NCBI GenBank assembly: GCA_052031065.1
Contig: JBPEXY010000109.1
Location: 1-22,294, forward strand
DNA: 22,294 nt
Direction: 5' to 3'
Source: JBPEXY01 sp052031065
Lineage (GTDB): Bacteria; Pseudomonadota; Gammaproteobacteria; Immundisolibacterales; Immundisolibacteraceae
Shown here: piece after piece, positions 8,398-16,565 of the stretch
How the letters are laid out: each line of letters begins with the position of its first letter
Numbering within the stretch: position 1 is the stretch's first letter
Made by a program: the position numbers and the translations under genes
The notes under the pieces: generated by a model
The model's database searches: none
Seen by the model: the letters and a program-made list of their open reading frames with translations, nothing else
Told to the model about the DNA's origin: nothing

Positions 8398-10317
8398 TTA
8401 CTTGTCGTCTTTAACCTCTTCAAACTCCGCGTCAACCACATCACCATCGGCGCCACCCTGTTCAGGGGCACCCTCAGCCGCCGCACCACCGGCTGCCTCG
8501 GCTTCGCGGGCGTAAAGTTTCTCCGCCAGTTTCTGCGCAGCGGTCATTAACGCTGCTGTGGCAGTTTCAATCGCCTCTTTATCCCCGCCTTCCAGCTCTT
8601 TCTCAAGAGCGGCAATTGCCTCTTCAGCAGCGGTCACATCGGCGGCATCCGCCTCATCACCCAGGTCGGTAATGGTTTTACGCACGGTATGGATGGCCTG
8701 GTCCGCGCTGTTACGCGCATTGACCATCTCCACCGCCTGACGATCATCATCAGCATGGGCCTGAGCATCCTTCACCATCGCCTCAATCTCTTCATCACTC
8801 AGGCCGCTGGAGGCTTTGATGACAATATCCTGCTTTTTGCCAGTCGCCTTATCGGTGGCTGAAACATTGAGAATTCCGTTGGCATCAAGATCAAAGACCA
8901 CCTCGATTTGCGGCATCCCACGGGCTGCCGGCGGAATGCCTTCCAGATTAAACTGACCAAGGGATTTATTGCCGCTGGCCAGCTCACGCTCACCCTGTAA
9001 GACATGGACCGTTACCGCAGTCTGGTTGTCATCAGCGGTGGAGAAAACCTGGTCCGCACGGGTCGGGATGGTGGTGTTTTTGTCGATCAGCTTGGTCATC
9101 ACTCCACCCATGGTCTCAATACCGAGAGACAGCGGAGTCACATCCAGCAACAACACGTCAGTCACGTCACCACCAAGCACCGCACCCTGTACCGCAGCAC
9201 CAACGGCTACCGCCTCATCGGGATTAACATCCTTGCGCGGCTCCTTGCCAAACAGCTCTTTAACAGCATCCTGAACCTTCGGCATGCGCGTCTGGCCACC
9301 GACCAGGATCACCTCGTTGATATCACTGGCGGACAGACCCGCATCGTTCAGGGCGGTACGACACGGCCCCAGACTGCGTTCAATCAGATCTTCAACCAAC
9401 GATTCCAGCTTGGCACGGGTCAACTTGACATTGAGATGTTTCGGACCCGACGCATCAGCGGTGATGTAAGGCAGGTTGACATCGGTCTGCTGCGCTGACG
9501 TCAGTTCGATTTTCGCTTTTTCAGCCGCTTCCTTAAGCCGCTGCAGCGCCAGGGGATCGTTACGCAGGTCCAGCCCGTTATCTTTCTGAAACTGGTCAGC
9601 CAGGTAATTCATCAGCCGCAGGTCAAAATCCTCACCGCCCAGAAAGGTATCACCATTGGTTGAGAGCACCTCGAACTGATGCTCACCATCGACTTCGGCG
9701 ATCTCGATGATAGAGATATCGAAAGTTCCACCACCGAGGTCAAACACCGCCACAGTAGAGTCACCGGTTTTCTTGTCGAGACCGAAAGCCAGCGCCGCAG
9801 CAGTCGGCTCATTGATAATCCGCTTCACCTCCAGACCAGCGATACGTCCGGCATCCTTGGTAGCCTGACGCTGCGAATCGTCAAAATAGGCCGGCACAGT
9901 AATAACCGCCTCGGTGACTTCTTCGCCGAGATAATCTTCGGCGGTTTTTTTCATCTTCTGCAGCACACGTGCAGAAACTTCCGGGGGCGACATTTTCTTA
10001 CCCTTAGCCTCCACCCAGGCGTCACCATTATCGGCTTTGACTACCTTGTAAGGCACAATTTTCAGGTCTTCCTGCACCACATCGTCATCAAAACGACGGC
10101 CGATCAACCGTTTGACTGCAAACAGGGTGTCATGAGGATTAGTGACCGCCTGACGCTTGGCAGCAGCACCAACCAACACCTCCTCGTCGGTAAATGCCAC
10201 GATTGACGGGGTGGTGCGATCACCCTCCGCGTTCTCAATTACTCTCGGGGAACTACCTTCCATCACTGCGACGCAGGAGTTGGTTGTACCCAGATCGATG
10301 CCGATAATTTTGCCCAT
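8398..10317 (-). CDS. dnaK: DnaK, Hsp70 chaperone
   Basis: ATP-driven chaperone that works with DnaJ and GrpE in folding and in control of the heat-shock response. The 639 residues have the N-terminal actin-like ATPase domain beginning MGKIIGIDLGTTNSCVAVMEG, phosphate loop VFDLGGGTFDISI, adenosine motif VILVGGQTRMPKVQ, the interdomain linker DVLLLDVTPLSLGIE (about residue 388), the substrate-binding domain, and an Ala/Gly-rich tail ending EEVKDDK as in other proteobacterial DnaKs. The ATG at 10317 is preceded by GGAG on the coding strand. A sigma-32-like promoter lies about 90 bases upstream. Confidence 0.99.
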   Translation of the reverse strand: MGKIIGIDLGTTNSCVAVMEGSSPRVIENAEGDRTTPSIVAFTDEEVLVGAAAKRQAVTNPHDTLFAVKRLIGRRFDDDVVQEDLKIVPYKVVKADNGDAWVEAKGKKMSPPEVSARVLQKMKKTAEDYLGEEVTEAVITVPAYFDDSQRQATKDAGRIAGLEVKRIINEPTAAALAFGLDKKTGDSTVAVFDLGGGTFDISIIEIAEVDGEHQFEVLSTNGDTFLGGEDFDLRLMNYLADQFQKDNGLDLRNDPLALQRLKEAAEKAKIELTSAQQTDVNLPYITADASGPKHLNVKLTRAKLESLVEDLIERSLGPCRTALNDAGLSASDINEVILVGGQTRMPKVQDAVKELFGKEPRKDVNPDEAVAVGAAVQGAVLGGDVTDVLLLDVTPLSLGIETMGGVMTKLIDKNTTIPTRADQVFSTADDNQTAVTVHVLQGERELASGNKSLGQFNLEGIPPAARGMPQIEVVFDLDANGILNVSATDKATGKKQDIVIKASSGLSDEEIEAMVKDAQAHADDDRQAVEMVNARNSADQAIHTVRKTITDLGDEADAADVTAAEEAIAALEKELEGGDKEAIETATAALMTAAQKLAEKLYAREAEAAGGAAAEGAPEQGGADGDVVDAEFEEVKDDK

Positions 10318-10406
10318 TCAACTTTCTCCGTTGAGGATGCCCTGGCGGGCTGAACACATGGTTCATTAAAACGATTTGCTTCGGGTGAAAACCCCGGTTA
10401 ACGCTC

Positions 10407-10435
10407 AAGTCGGGGCGGACCTCCGGATTTTCAAG
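10407..10435 (-). promoter_or_regulatory. Sigma-32 (heat-shock) promoter of dnaK
   Basis: On the minus strand CTTGAAA (10435-10429), 13 bases, then CCCCGACTT (10415-10407) closely match the RpoH consensus CTTGAAA-N11-16-CCCCATnT. A start near 10400 would give a leader of roughly 80 nt before dnaK. It occupies the 301-base grpE-dnaK gap, whose remainder contains only a 7-bp inverted repeat at 10519-10543 and no gene. The match is direct; activity is inferred. Confidence 0.8.
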
Positions 10436-10518
10436 TCTGCACTGTAATTATTTGGCGGTACTGATTCTCCGCGACGGCGCGCTGCTCCAGATTACGGCAG
10501 ACCGCTACCAGGCCAGTC

Positions 10519-10543
10519 CCTGAATCAGGATTCCCAATTCAGG
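10519..10543 (-). repeat. Inverted repeat between grpE and dnaK
   Basis: CCTGAAT (10519-10525) and ATTCAGG (10537-10543) are perfect complements with an 11-base loop, about 75 bases after the grpE stop. No U run follows on the minus strand, so it is not a standard intrinsic terminator. It could be an mRNA-stabilising hairpin at the grpE 3' end. Confidence 0.45.
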
Positions 10544-10618
10544 TTGCCCTGCCCTGATCCGGCGCCATTGATCAACGCGGGACAGATAGCGCCGGTAGGA
10601 AGGCTCTGCTTGCCCACG

Positions 10619-11257
10619 CTATTCAGTGGCTTTGGAAACCACCACCATCGCCGGCCGCAGTAGCCGGTCATGCAGTTGATAACCCTTCTGCACCACCTGC
10701 AGCACATGATTGGGTTCAACCTCGTCACTCGGTTGCATGGTCATCGCCTGATGCAAATCCGGGTTAAAGGCTTCGCCCTGCGGGTCAACGCGGGTGACAT
10801 CATTTTTTTCCAGCACCGTGATGAGCAGATCAAAGGTCATGCGCACACCTTCAACCTCCGCCTGCTCATCGTCACTATTCGCCAGTGCCAGTTCAAGGCT
10901 GTCGGCCACCTGCAGCAGATCACGCAGCAGTTTTTCGCTACCAAATTTATGCGCGTTCTGCACATCACGCTGTGACCGACGGCGTACATTTTCCAGTTCC
11001 GCGACCGCTCTCAACGCAGCGTCTTTCTGCTCTGCCGCGTCGGCTAATGCCGCCTGCAGCTGCTGCTCCAGGCTCGCCGGCTCAGCCGTTTGCGCCTCTC
11101 CGCTCTGAGCCTGTTCAGCGTCCTGCCCTGAACCTGGCTGGTCTGAACCTGGCTGCTCTGATTCAACAGGCTGTTCAGTACCGTCGACAGATTCTGCTGA
11201 CTGCTCGTCATCGGATTCCGGGGGTTGCGATTGCTGGTTCATCTCACTTTCCATCAT
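10619..11257 (-). CDS. grpE: GrpE, nucleotide exchange factor of DnaK
   Basis: Releases ADP from DnaK and acts as a thermosensor of the chaperone cycle. The 212 residues begin with a long acidic, Gln-rich, low-complexity stretch (about 1-65), then the long dimerisation helix (LEQQLQAALADAAEQKDAAL... with the family segment LENVRRRSQRDV), and the C-terminal beta domain, with FNPDLHQAM and the GYQLHDRLLRPAMVVVSK signature. Starts at 11257 and 11242 are both possible; the ATG at 11242 (MNQQSQ) has the better-spaced GGA Shine-Dalgarno. A sigma-32-like promoter lies about 93 bases upstream. The acidic head contains a 15-bp tandem duplication. Confidence 0.97.
   Translation of the reverse strand: MMESEMNQQSQPPESDDEQSAESVDGTEQPVESEQPGSDQPGSGQDAEQAQSGEAQTAEPASLEQQLQAALADAAEQKDAALRAVAELENVRRRSQRDVQNAHKFGSEKLLRDLLQVADSLELALANSDDEQAEVEGVRMTFDLLITVLEKNDVTRVDPQGEAFNPDLHQAMTMQPSDEVEPNHVLQVVQKGYQLHDRLLRPAMVVVSKATE
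11128..11157 (-). repeat. 15-bp tandem repeat inside grpE
   Basis: Two adjacent units, CTGAACCTGGCTGGT and CTGAACCTGGCTGCT, differ by one base. In frame they encode SEQPG and SDQPG in the disordered acidic head of GrpE, with degenerate flanking SGQ and Glu/Gln-rich sequence. Being a multiple of three, copy number can change without breaking the frame. Confidence 0.8.
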
Positions 11258-11349
11258 CTTTTTCGTTTAACTCCTGCAGTTGGACCAACCGCGCATTTCA
11301 ATCATTAACAGGGGTACGCGGTAGCCTGGATCGCATTGTGCCGGCTTTG

Positions 11350-11378
11350 ATATGGGGCTGCGTAGCCACCGATTCAAG
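11350..11378 (-). promoter_or_regulatory. Sigma-32 (heat-shock) promoter of grpE
   Basis: On the minus strand CTTGAAT (11378-11372), 14 bases, then CCCCATAT (11357-11350) almost exactly match the RpoH consensus CTTGAAA-N11-16-CCCCATnT. It lies in the 214-base gap between hrcA and grpE, about 93 bases upstream of the first grpE ATG, so grpE can be induced separately from hrcA. No CIRCE inverted repeat was seen next to it. Confidence 0.85.
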
Positions 11379-11471
11379 AGTCGTTGCAACTCCGCACAGG
11401 CAAAAACCGGGTAACGGATAACGAAATGTTGCCCCGATCAGCAGCAACCAGGCCTAACCGGTCAAGAATGG

Positions 11472-12524
11472 TCATCGATTCATCGCGGCTCCAACCAGCC
11501 TAGCGGTCACATCCACCAGCGATACCACCCGGTCATAGGCCATGCGCGTCGGTCCGACCACTCCAAGCACGCCCAATACCTCCCCGGCAACCTCGTATGG
11601 GGCAGCAACCAGGGAGTAATCTTCATAAAAACTGAATTCGGAACCGCTACCGATAAACACCTGCACACCCCTGGCATCGACACAACTGTCCAGCAATGCC
11701 AGCATTGACTGCCGTTCATCAAAAGCGGCAAAAAGTTCGCGCAGCCGTTCCATGTCACCAGGGCGGGTGGTTTCCGCCAGCAAATTGGACTCACCTCGCA
11801 ACAGCAGGTGTTCCTGATCGGCGTCCTCGCTAACCAGTTGATTGGCAAGGTCAGTCACCGCCTGCATGGAGTTAATTACCTGGTCACGCAATTCCTGCAG
11901 GTGCCCGGCGAGCCAGTGGCGCATCTCTTCAAGAGTCTTGCCGACGCAGTGCTCAGCAAGAAACTGCCCGGCAGTTCGCAGGTCATCTCTGCTATAGCTC
12001 TGTTCGGCATAGATCATCCGGTTGCTGACGGTACCGTCAGCAGTGACCAGCACCGCCATGATGCGCTCCTGCGAAAGCCCGATGAACTCAATGTGCGCAA
12101 GCGTTTTACGCTGCGCCCGAGGCATTGCCACCAGCCCCGCCAGTTGACTGATTTCCGCCAGCATCGTGGTGGCCGACCGCATCAGTTCATCGACCGGAGA
12201 ATTGACCATCAGTTCGCCCTGAACCTGCTGCAACTCACTTGTCGTCAATGGCTTCACCGTTAGCAACGAATCGACAAACAGCCGCAGACCAGCATCAGTA
12301 GGTACGCGCCCGGCGGAAGTATGCGGCGACTTCAGCAAACCAAGATGTTCAAGCTCCCCCATGATGTTGCGCACCGTCGCCGAACTAAGCCCAAGTCCGG
12401 CACGATCAGCCAGCGTTTTCGAACCGACCGGCAGGCCATCGCTTAGATAGCTTTCCACCAGCCCCTTGAACAGTACCAGTGCACGCTCCTCACTCCTCAA
12501 CTCAGTATTCTTTAACTCAGCCAT
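11472..12524 (-). CDS. hrcA: HrcA, heat-inducible transcription repressor
   Basis: Represses chaperone operons by binding the CIRCE operator; GroEL is needed to keep it active. From ATG 12524 the protein is 350 residues, normal for HrcA. The N-terminal winged helix is clear (SSATVRNIMGELEHLGLLKSP followed by HTSAGRVPTDAGLR, about residues 45-85), followed by the GAF-like inserted dimerisation domain and a C-terminal segment ending in LGVVGPTRMAYDRVVSLVD. The start was chosen because GAGAGGAAG lies just upstream; a GTG at 12599 in the same frame would add 25 residues with no family resemblance. The gene is divergent from nadK. No CIRCE was found in the window, so the main target, perhaps groESL, is probably elsewhere. 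Confidence 0.97.
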   Translation of the reverse strand: MAELKNTELRSEERALVLFKGLVESYLSDGLPVGSKTLADRAGLGLSSATVRNIMGELEHLGLLKSPHTSAGRVPTDAGLRLFVDSLLTVKPLTTSELQQVQGELMVNSPVDELMRSATTMLAEISQLAGLVAMPRAQRKTLAHIEFIGLSQERIMAVLVTADGTVSNRMIYAEQSYSRDDLRTAGQFLAEHCVGKTLEEMRHWLAGHLQELRDQVINSMQAVTDLANQLVSEDADQEHLLLRGESNLLAETTRPGDMERLRELFAAFDERQSMLALLDSCVDARGVQVFIGSGSEFSFYEDYSLVAAPYEVAGEVLGVLGVVGPTRMAYDRVVSLVDVTARLVGAAMNR

Positions 12525-12876
12525 AACTTCCTCTCCGGGGCAGTCCCGCAATCCAGACTGGCTACCCGCTCGCCGAACCAGAGCGCAGCTGCCTGCCACC
12601 GTGCTCTCACGACAATAGTTTTAACCGTTCTCTCAATCGCTATCCGGGGAAATAGCAAGGTGATTAAATGTTGTTCAACCGTCATTGACCGGTCCGCAGA
12701 ACGTCGTGGTAGAGTGGCCGGGGCGAGGCACCGAACCATCCGCAACTGCACACTCACGTTACCAACTGGAGAGACCCGAAACGCCAACGACCCTTAGCCC
12801 TGCAGTCGGACCACTCAGACCTAAATAATAGCCCCTTAACCGGCTCGACGAGAACCGGTTTAACAGGGTTGCGACT
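12525..12876. promoter_or_regulatory. Divergent hrcA/nadK promoter region
   Basis: A 352-base gene-free stretch between two divergent genes, so it should hold promoters for both. For nadK, TTGACC (12685-12690) and TAGAGT (12710-12715) are separated by 19 bases, a mediocre sigma-70 candidate. For hrcA, TTGAAC and TATTTC on the minus strand around 12640-12680 are only weak matches. A small hairpin (AACCGG ... CCGGTT, about 12838-12861) lies 16 bases before the nadK start. No CIRCE repeat is present, and the open frames here do not resemble proteins. Confidence 0.35.
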
Positions 12877-13770
12877 ATGCCTCTATGGCAGGAACAACTT
12901 TTGGATACCTCACTTTTCAACAAGATTGGCGTTGTCTACCAGAAACAGTCGGATACCACCCGATTGGCGACCGACCGACTGCGCGCCTTTCTCTCCAGAC
13001 AGCCGGTCACGGTTACCGAATCAGTCATTTCCGCCCACCCGCAGCAGAACGACCTCCACCTGACTGACCCAGAAGCCCTGCACGGCTCTGATCTGGTGAT
13101 CGTCGTTGGTGGCGATGGCACCATGCTCTGTGCCGCGCGAGCTCTGGCAGCGGCGGACATTCCCCTGCTCTGCATTAACCTCGGCCGCCTCGGCTTCCTG
13201 GCGGACATCCCCCTGGAGCAGATGGAACCGGTTCTCGCCGGCATCTTTGCTGGAGAACTGTTTGAAGAACAGCGCCAACTGCTGGATATGGAAATTCTGC
13301 GCGATGACCAGGTAATCACCGCACACACCGCGTTTAACGATGTGGTGCTGCACAAGTGGGATAGCTTGCGCATGATTGAGTTCGAGACCTTTATCGATGG
13401 TCGCTCGGTCAACCGCCAGCGTGCGGACGGGCTGGTCATCAGCACGCCAACAGGTTCCACGGCCTATGCCCTGTCTTCGGGTGGACCCATCGCCTATCCT
13501 TCGATGGATGCGGTGTTACTGGTACCGGTTAGCCCCCACGCGATGGGCGTTCGGCCGATGGTGGTGCCGGGCAACAGCGCAATAGAAGTACGGTTGATTC
13601 CCGGCTCCAACGAGCAAACCCGCATTTCATACGATGGCCAGGGCAACCTGCAGATGCTCGATGGGGATCTACTGCGGGTCACTGCCAGTAACCACCGCAT
13701 TAAACTGATTCACCCTGCCGACTACGACTATTTTGAAATCCTGCGCACCAAACTGCACTGGGGCAAATAG
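12877..13770 (+). CDS. nadK: NadK, NAD kinase
   Basis: Phosphorylates NAD to NADP in the cytosol, the only route to NADP. The 297 residues contain the ATP/poly-P-binding GGDGT motif (78-82), the NAD-binding NDVVLH segment (Asn154-Asp155), and the glycine-rich TPTGSTAYALSSGGP (190-204). The NLGRLGFLAD segment is also characteristic. The start is ATG 12877 with AGGG about 9 bases upstream. The gene stands between hrcA (divergent) and recN (63 bases downstream, same strand), a neighbourhood seen in many proteobacteria. Confidence 0.98.
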   Translation: MPLWQEQLLDTSLFNKIGVVYQKQSDTTRLATDRLRAFLSRQPVTVTESVISAHPQQNDLHLTDPEALHGSDLVIVVGGDGTMLCAARALAAADIPLLCINLGRLGFLADIPLEQMEPVLAGIFAGELFEEQRQLLDMEILRDDQVITAHTAFNDVVLHKWDSLRMIEFETFIDGRSVNRQRADGLVISTPTGSTAYALSSGGPIAYPSMDAVLLVPVSPHAMGVRPMVVPGNSAIEVRLIPGSNEQTRISYDGQGNLQMLDGDLLRVTASNHRIKLIHPADYDYFEILRTKLHWGK

Positions 13771-13812
13771 CCTGGTGGGTAGTCGCTGTTCACCAACCTT
13801 GAGACAATCCGT

Positions 13813-13828
13813 CTGTAAATCGCCACAC
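13813..13828 (+). promoter_or_regulatory. Possible degenerate LexA box before recN
   Basis: CTGT-N8-ACAC differs from the core CTGT-N8-ACAG by one base, and lies six bases before the recN ATG within the 63-base nadK-recN gap. recN is a classic SOS gene, which gives the site some plausibility. The interior (AAATCGCC) lacks the alternating T/A expected of a strong site, and no convincing promoter accompanies it. Confidence 0.25.
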
Positions 13829-13833
13829 CAACC

Positions 13834-15540
13834 ATGCTGACCGATCTCTCTATCAATAACCTGGCGGTTGTCGAGGCTGCCGAGATTGAGTTCGACGCTG
13901 GCCTGACCACCCTCACCGGCGAAACCGGCGCCGGCAAATCCATTCTGATTCACTCGCTGCTGCTGGTACTCGGCGAACGGGCCAGCGCAGACGCCGTTCG
14001 TAGCGGTGCCAAACGGGCGGAAGTGAGCGCGCTGTTCGATCTTGCCGACAGCCCTGCTGCCCTTGAATGGCTGCGGGAGCAGGAACTTGATGACGGTGAC
14101 GAATGCCAGTTGCGGCGCACTTTAAGCGCCGAAGGCCGCTCGCGCAGCTATATCAACAGCCAACCGGTGCCCACCGCTCGCGTACGCGAACTGGGTGCCC
14201 TGTTGATGGATATTCACGGCCAGCATGAATATCAACAACTGATGAAAAGCGATTCACAGGCAGCCCTGCTTGATGGATTTGCTGGCAACGATGAACTGCT
14301 GGGTCAACTGGCCGACGGCTACAGCCGCTGGCATCAGATTGATCAGCGCTACCAGCAGCTCGAGGCGCAGCAAACCGATCAGAGCCAGGCGATAGAGCTG
14401 ATCACCTTCCAGCTTAATGAGCTGCAGTCCCTGCTGGAAGATGCCGACACCGGCAGCTGGCCGGAACAGTGGCAACAGATTCAACAGGAACACCAGCGCG
14501 CCAAACACGCTCGCGGCCTCATTGAGGGCTGTCAGCAGTTACTGCAGCTCCTTGATGAAGGAGAGGTCAACGCAACGACCCTACTCAGCGCCGCCAGCAA
14601 CCAGTTCTCACAACTGTGTGAAATCGATGCCGATCTCGAACCGATCGCCCGGTTGGTCGATGAAGCGGATATTCAACTGCGCGAAGCGCTGCACAGTCTT
14701 TCCCGTTACAGCGACCGTCTCGACCTTGACCCACAACGACTCAGCTGGCTGGAAGAGCGCATCAGTAGTGCCATCAGCCTGGCGCGCAAACATCAGTGTG
14801 AAGCGGTACAACTGGCCGAGCGATCAGACTCCCTGCAGGCCGAACTCACTGCCATAGAACATAGCGACGAGGCGCTCACCGATCTCGCCCGGCAGCGTAG
14901 CGAAGCACTGGCAGACTATCTGCAACTGGCGCAGCAGCTGAGCGGTGCGCGACAAACCGCAGCTTTAACGCTGGCCGACCAGGTAAACCAGCTACTGCAG
15001 AAGCTTGGTATGGCAGATGCCAGCCTACAGATTGATCTTGCAGCCCGCGATGACCGGACACCCCACCCGGCAGGGCTGGAGAAGGTTAACTATCTGTTTA
15101 GCGCCAACCCCGGTATGCGTCCCGGACCGCTAGCGCGTATCGCCTCCGGCGGTGAACTATCGCGGATCAGCCTTGCCCTGCAGGTTGCCGCCAAGGGCCA
15201 GAGCAGCGTCGCCACGCTGGTATTTGATGAGGTGGATGTCGGTGTCGGCGGCGCGGTCGCAGAAATCGTCGGCCAGCTATTGCGCCAGCTAGGTACACAG
15301 CGTCAGGTAATCTGCATCACCCACCTGCCGCAGGTGGCGGCACAGGGACACCGGCAGACCAAAATCAGCAAATCAACCGACGGCCAGAGCAGCTCCACCA
15401 GAGTCGAACCACTGGACGAGAACGCTCGAATCGAGGAAATTGCCAGAATGCTCGCCGGCATTGAACTGACCGATGAATCAATTGCCCACGCAGAGCAGAT
15501 GCTCAACCACAGCAACAGCCCGGACTCCATCGCCGGCTGA
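13834..15540 (+). CDS. recN: RecN, DNA repair SMC-like ATPase
   Basis: SMC-related ATPase that acts in recombinational repair of double-strand breaks. The 568 residues show Walker A GETGAGKS (29-36), a Q-loop region with DIHGQHEYQQL, two long Gln/Leu-rich coiled-coil stretches flanking the middle (about 150-370), ABC signature ASGGELSRISLAL (from 437), Walker B TLVFDEVDVGVGG (Asp465-Glu466) and the switch His at 497 in ITHLPQVAAQG. The ATG at 13834 has no obvious Shine-Dalgarno but fits the family's N-terminus exactly. The next gene follows after 20 bases, so the two are probably co-transcribed. Confidence 0.98.
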   Translation: MLTDLSINNLAVVEAAEIEFDAGLTTLTGETGAGKSILIHSLLLVLGERASADAVRSGAKRAEVSALFDLADSPAALEWLREQELDDGDECQLRRTLSAEGRSRSYINSQPVPTARVRELGALLMDIHGQHEYQQLMKSDSQAALLDGFAGNDELLGQLADGYSRWHQIDQRYQQLEAQQTDQSQAIELITFQLNELQSLLEDADTGSWPEQWQQIQQEHQRAKHARGLIEGCQQLLQLLDEGEVNATTLLSAASNQFSQLCEIDADLEPIARLVDEADIQLREALHSLSRYSDRLDLDPQRLSWLEERISSAISLARKHQCEAVQLAERSDSLQAELTAIEHSDEALTDLARQRSEALADYLQLAQQLSGARQTAALTLADQVNQLLQKLGMADASLQIDLAARDDRTPHPAGLEKVNYLFSANPGMRPGPLARIASGGELSRISLALQVAAKGQSSVATLVFDEVDVGVGGAVAEIVGQLLRQLGTQRQVICITHLPQVAAQGHRQTKISKSTDGQSSSTRVEPLDENARIEEIARMLAGIELTDESIAHAEQMLNHSNSPDSIAG

Positions 15541-15560
15541 CCCAAACAGACACGCCATCA

Positions 15561-16076
15561 ATGAAGCAACCTGATAACCCCGAACCTTCCGATCCAACCC
15601 CAGCCAGCTCCGTACTGGTACTGCGGGAGGCCACCATCGGCGATGCCCGCGCCATACATGAACTGCTGGTCTATTACTCAAGCAGGGGCAACCTGCTGCC
15701 ACGCACCCATGACAATATCTGCCGGCACATTCGCGACTTCATGGTTCTGGAAGAGGACGGTGCCATTCTCGCCACCGGGGCACTGGAAATCATGTCGGAA
15801 AAACTGGCTGAAATCCGCAGCCTGGTAGTGGCACCCGAGCAACAGCGCCGGGGCCTCGGGCAACAGGTCGCCAGTCAATTAATCAAGGTCGCAACCCACA
15901 CCGGTCTACAGCGGGTAATGGCACTGACCTATGTGCCCGGGTTCTTCACCGCGCTGGGGTTTAAAGAAGTTGAACGGGAAACCCTGCCGGAGAAAATCTG
16001 GCAGGTCTGCGTGAAGTGTTACAAATACAACCGCTGCGATGAAATTGCGGTGATTCTGGAGCTGGACCGCCCCTGA
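15561..16076 (+). CDS. Short GNAT N-acetyltransferase, N-acetylglutamate-synthase-like
   Basis: A 171-residue single-domain GNAT protein. The acetyl-CoA-binding motif A is clear (IRSLVVAPEQQRRGLGQQVA, residues 85-104), followed by ALTYVPGFFTALGFKEV typical of motif B. The C-terminal segment EKIWQVCVKCYKYNRCDEIAV, with Cys 150, 153 and 159, resembles the ArgA-type short N-acetylglutamate synthases I know from several bacterial phyla, so the likely substrate is glutamate and the pathway arginine synthesis. The amino-acid-kinase domain of classical ArgA is absent. It follows recN by 20 bases and converges with fur. The substrate assignment is inferred from sequence resemblance; another amine acceptor cannot be excluded. 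Confidence 0.8.
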   Translation: MKQPDNPEPSDPTPASSVLVLREATIGDARAIHELLVYYSSRGNLLPRTHDNICRHIRDFMVLEEDGAILATGALEIMSEKLAEIRSLVVAPEQQRRGLGQQVASQLIKVATHTGLQRVMALTYVPGFFTALGFKEVERETLPEKIWQVCVKCYKYNRCDEIAVILELDRP

Positions 16077-16124
16077 ACCGGCGCTGAACCCGCCCTGAGT
16101 TAAATAAAAGCCGCCGCGACCCTG

Positions 16125-16565
16125 TCAGCTGCGGTCCTCTTCCTGCGCCTGACAATCCGCACAAATACCCTGAATATTCAAGGTGTGGTGAACAATACGG
16201 AAACCGTAGCGGCGCGCCACGTCCCGCTGCGCCTGCTCGATCACTTCATCAACAAATTCCTGAATCGCCCCACAGCGGTCGCACACCAGGTGATCATGAT
16301 GATCCTGGCCCTCACTGACCCCCAGCTCGAACAGCGAGCGATCACCCTCAAAATGGTGGCGGGTCACCAGTCGCGCTGACTCAAACTGAGTCAACACCCG
16401 ATAGATGGTCGCCAGCCCCACCTCTTCGTTCTCCGCCAGCATCGACTTGTAAATGTCTTCCGCGCTGAGATGACGCTCGGCGCTGCGTTCAAGAAACTCT
16501 AGAATTTTTATCCGCGGCAAGGTGGCCTTGAGGCCTGCCGCGCGCAGCACAGCGCTGGAACTCAT
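16125..16565 (-). CDS. fur: Fur, ferric uptake regulator
   Basis: Iron-responsive repressor of iron acquisition and other genes. The 146 residues contain the N-terminal winged helix (AGLKATLPRIKILEFLE and the recognition helix EEVGLATIYRVLTQFE), the hinge with VTRHHFEGDRSLFEL, and a C-terminal metal-binding and dimerisation domain with HHDHLVCDRCG (His89, His90, His92, Cys95, Cys98) and a second CxxC at Cys135/Cys138. The two CxxC pairs can form the structural zinc site. The start is ATG 16565. It converges with the GNAT gene and is divergent from bamE, the fur-bamE adjacency seen in Pseudomonas. No clear Fur box was found upstream. Confidence 0.97.
   Translation of the reverse strand: MSSSAVLRAAGLKATLPRIKILEFLERSAERHLSAEDIYKSMLAENEEVGLATIYRVLTQFESARLVTRHHFEGDRSLFELGVSEGQDHHDHLVCDRCGAIQEFVDEVIEQAQRDVARRYGFRIVHHTLNIQGICADCQAQEEDRS

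Noticed and set aside
12512..12787. A 91-codon minus-strand frame between hrcA and nadK.
   Set aside because: It overlaps the hrcA start in another frame, has no family resemblance and covers the divergent promoter region.
16077..16124. A fur terminator (G+C-rich end followed by TTTTATTT on the minus strand).
   Set aside because: No consistent stem longer than about four pairs could be drawn, so only the U-rich tail supports it.
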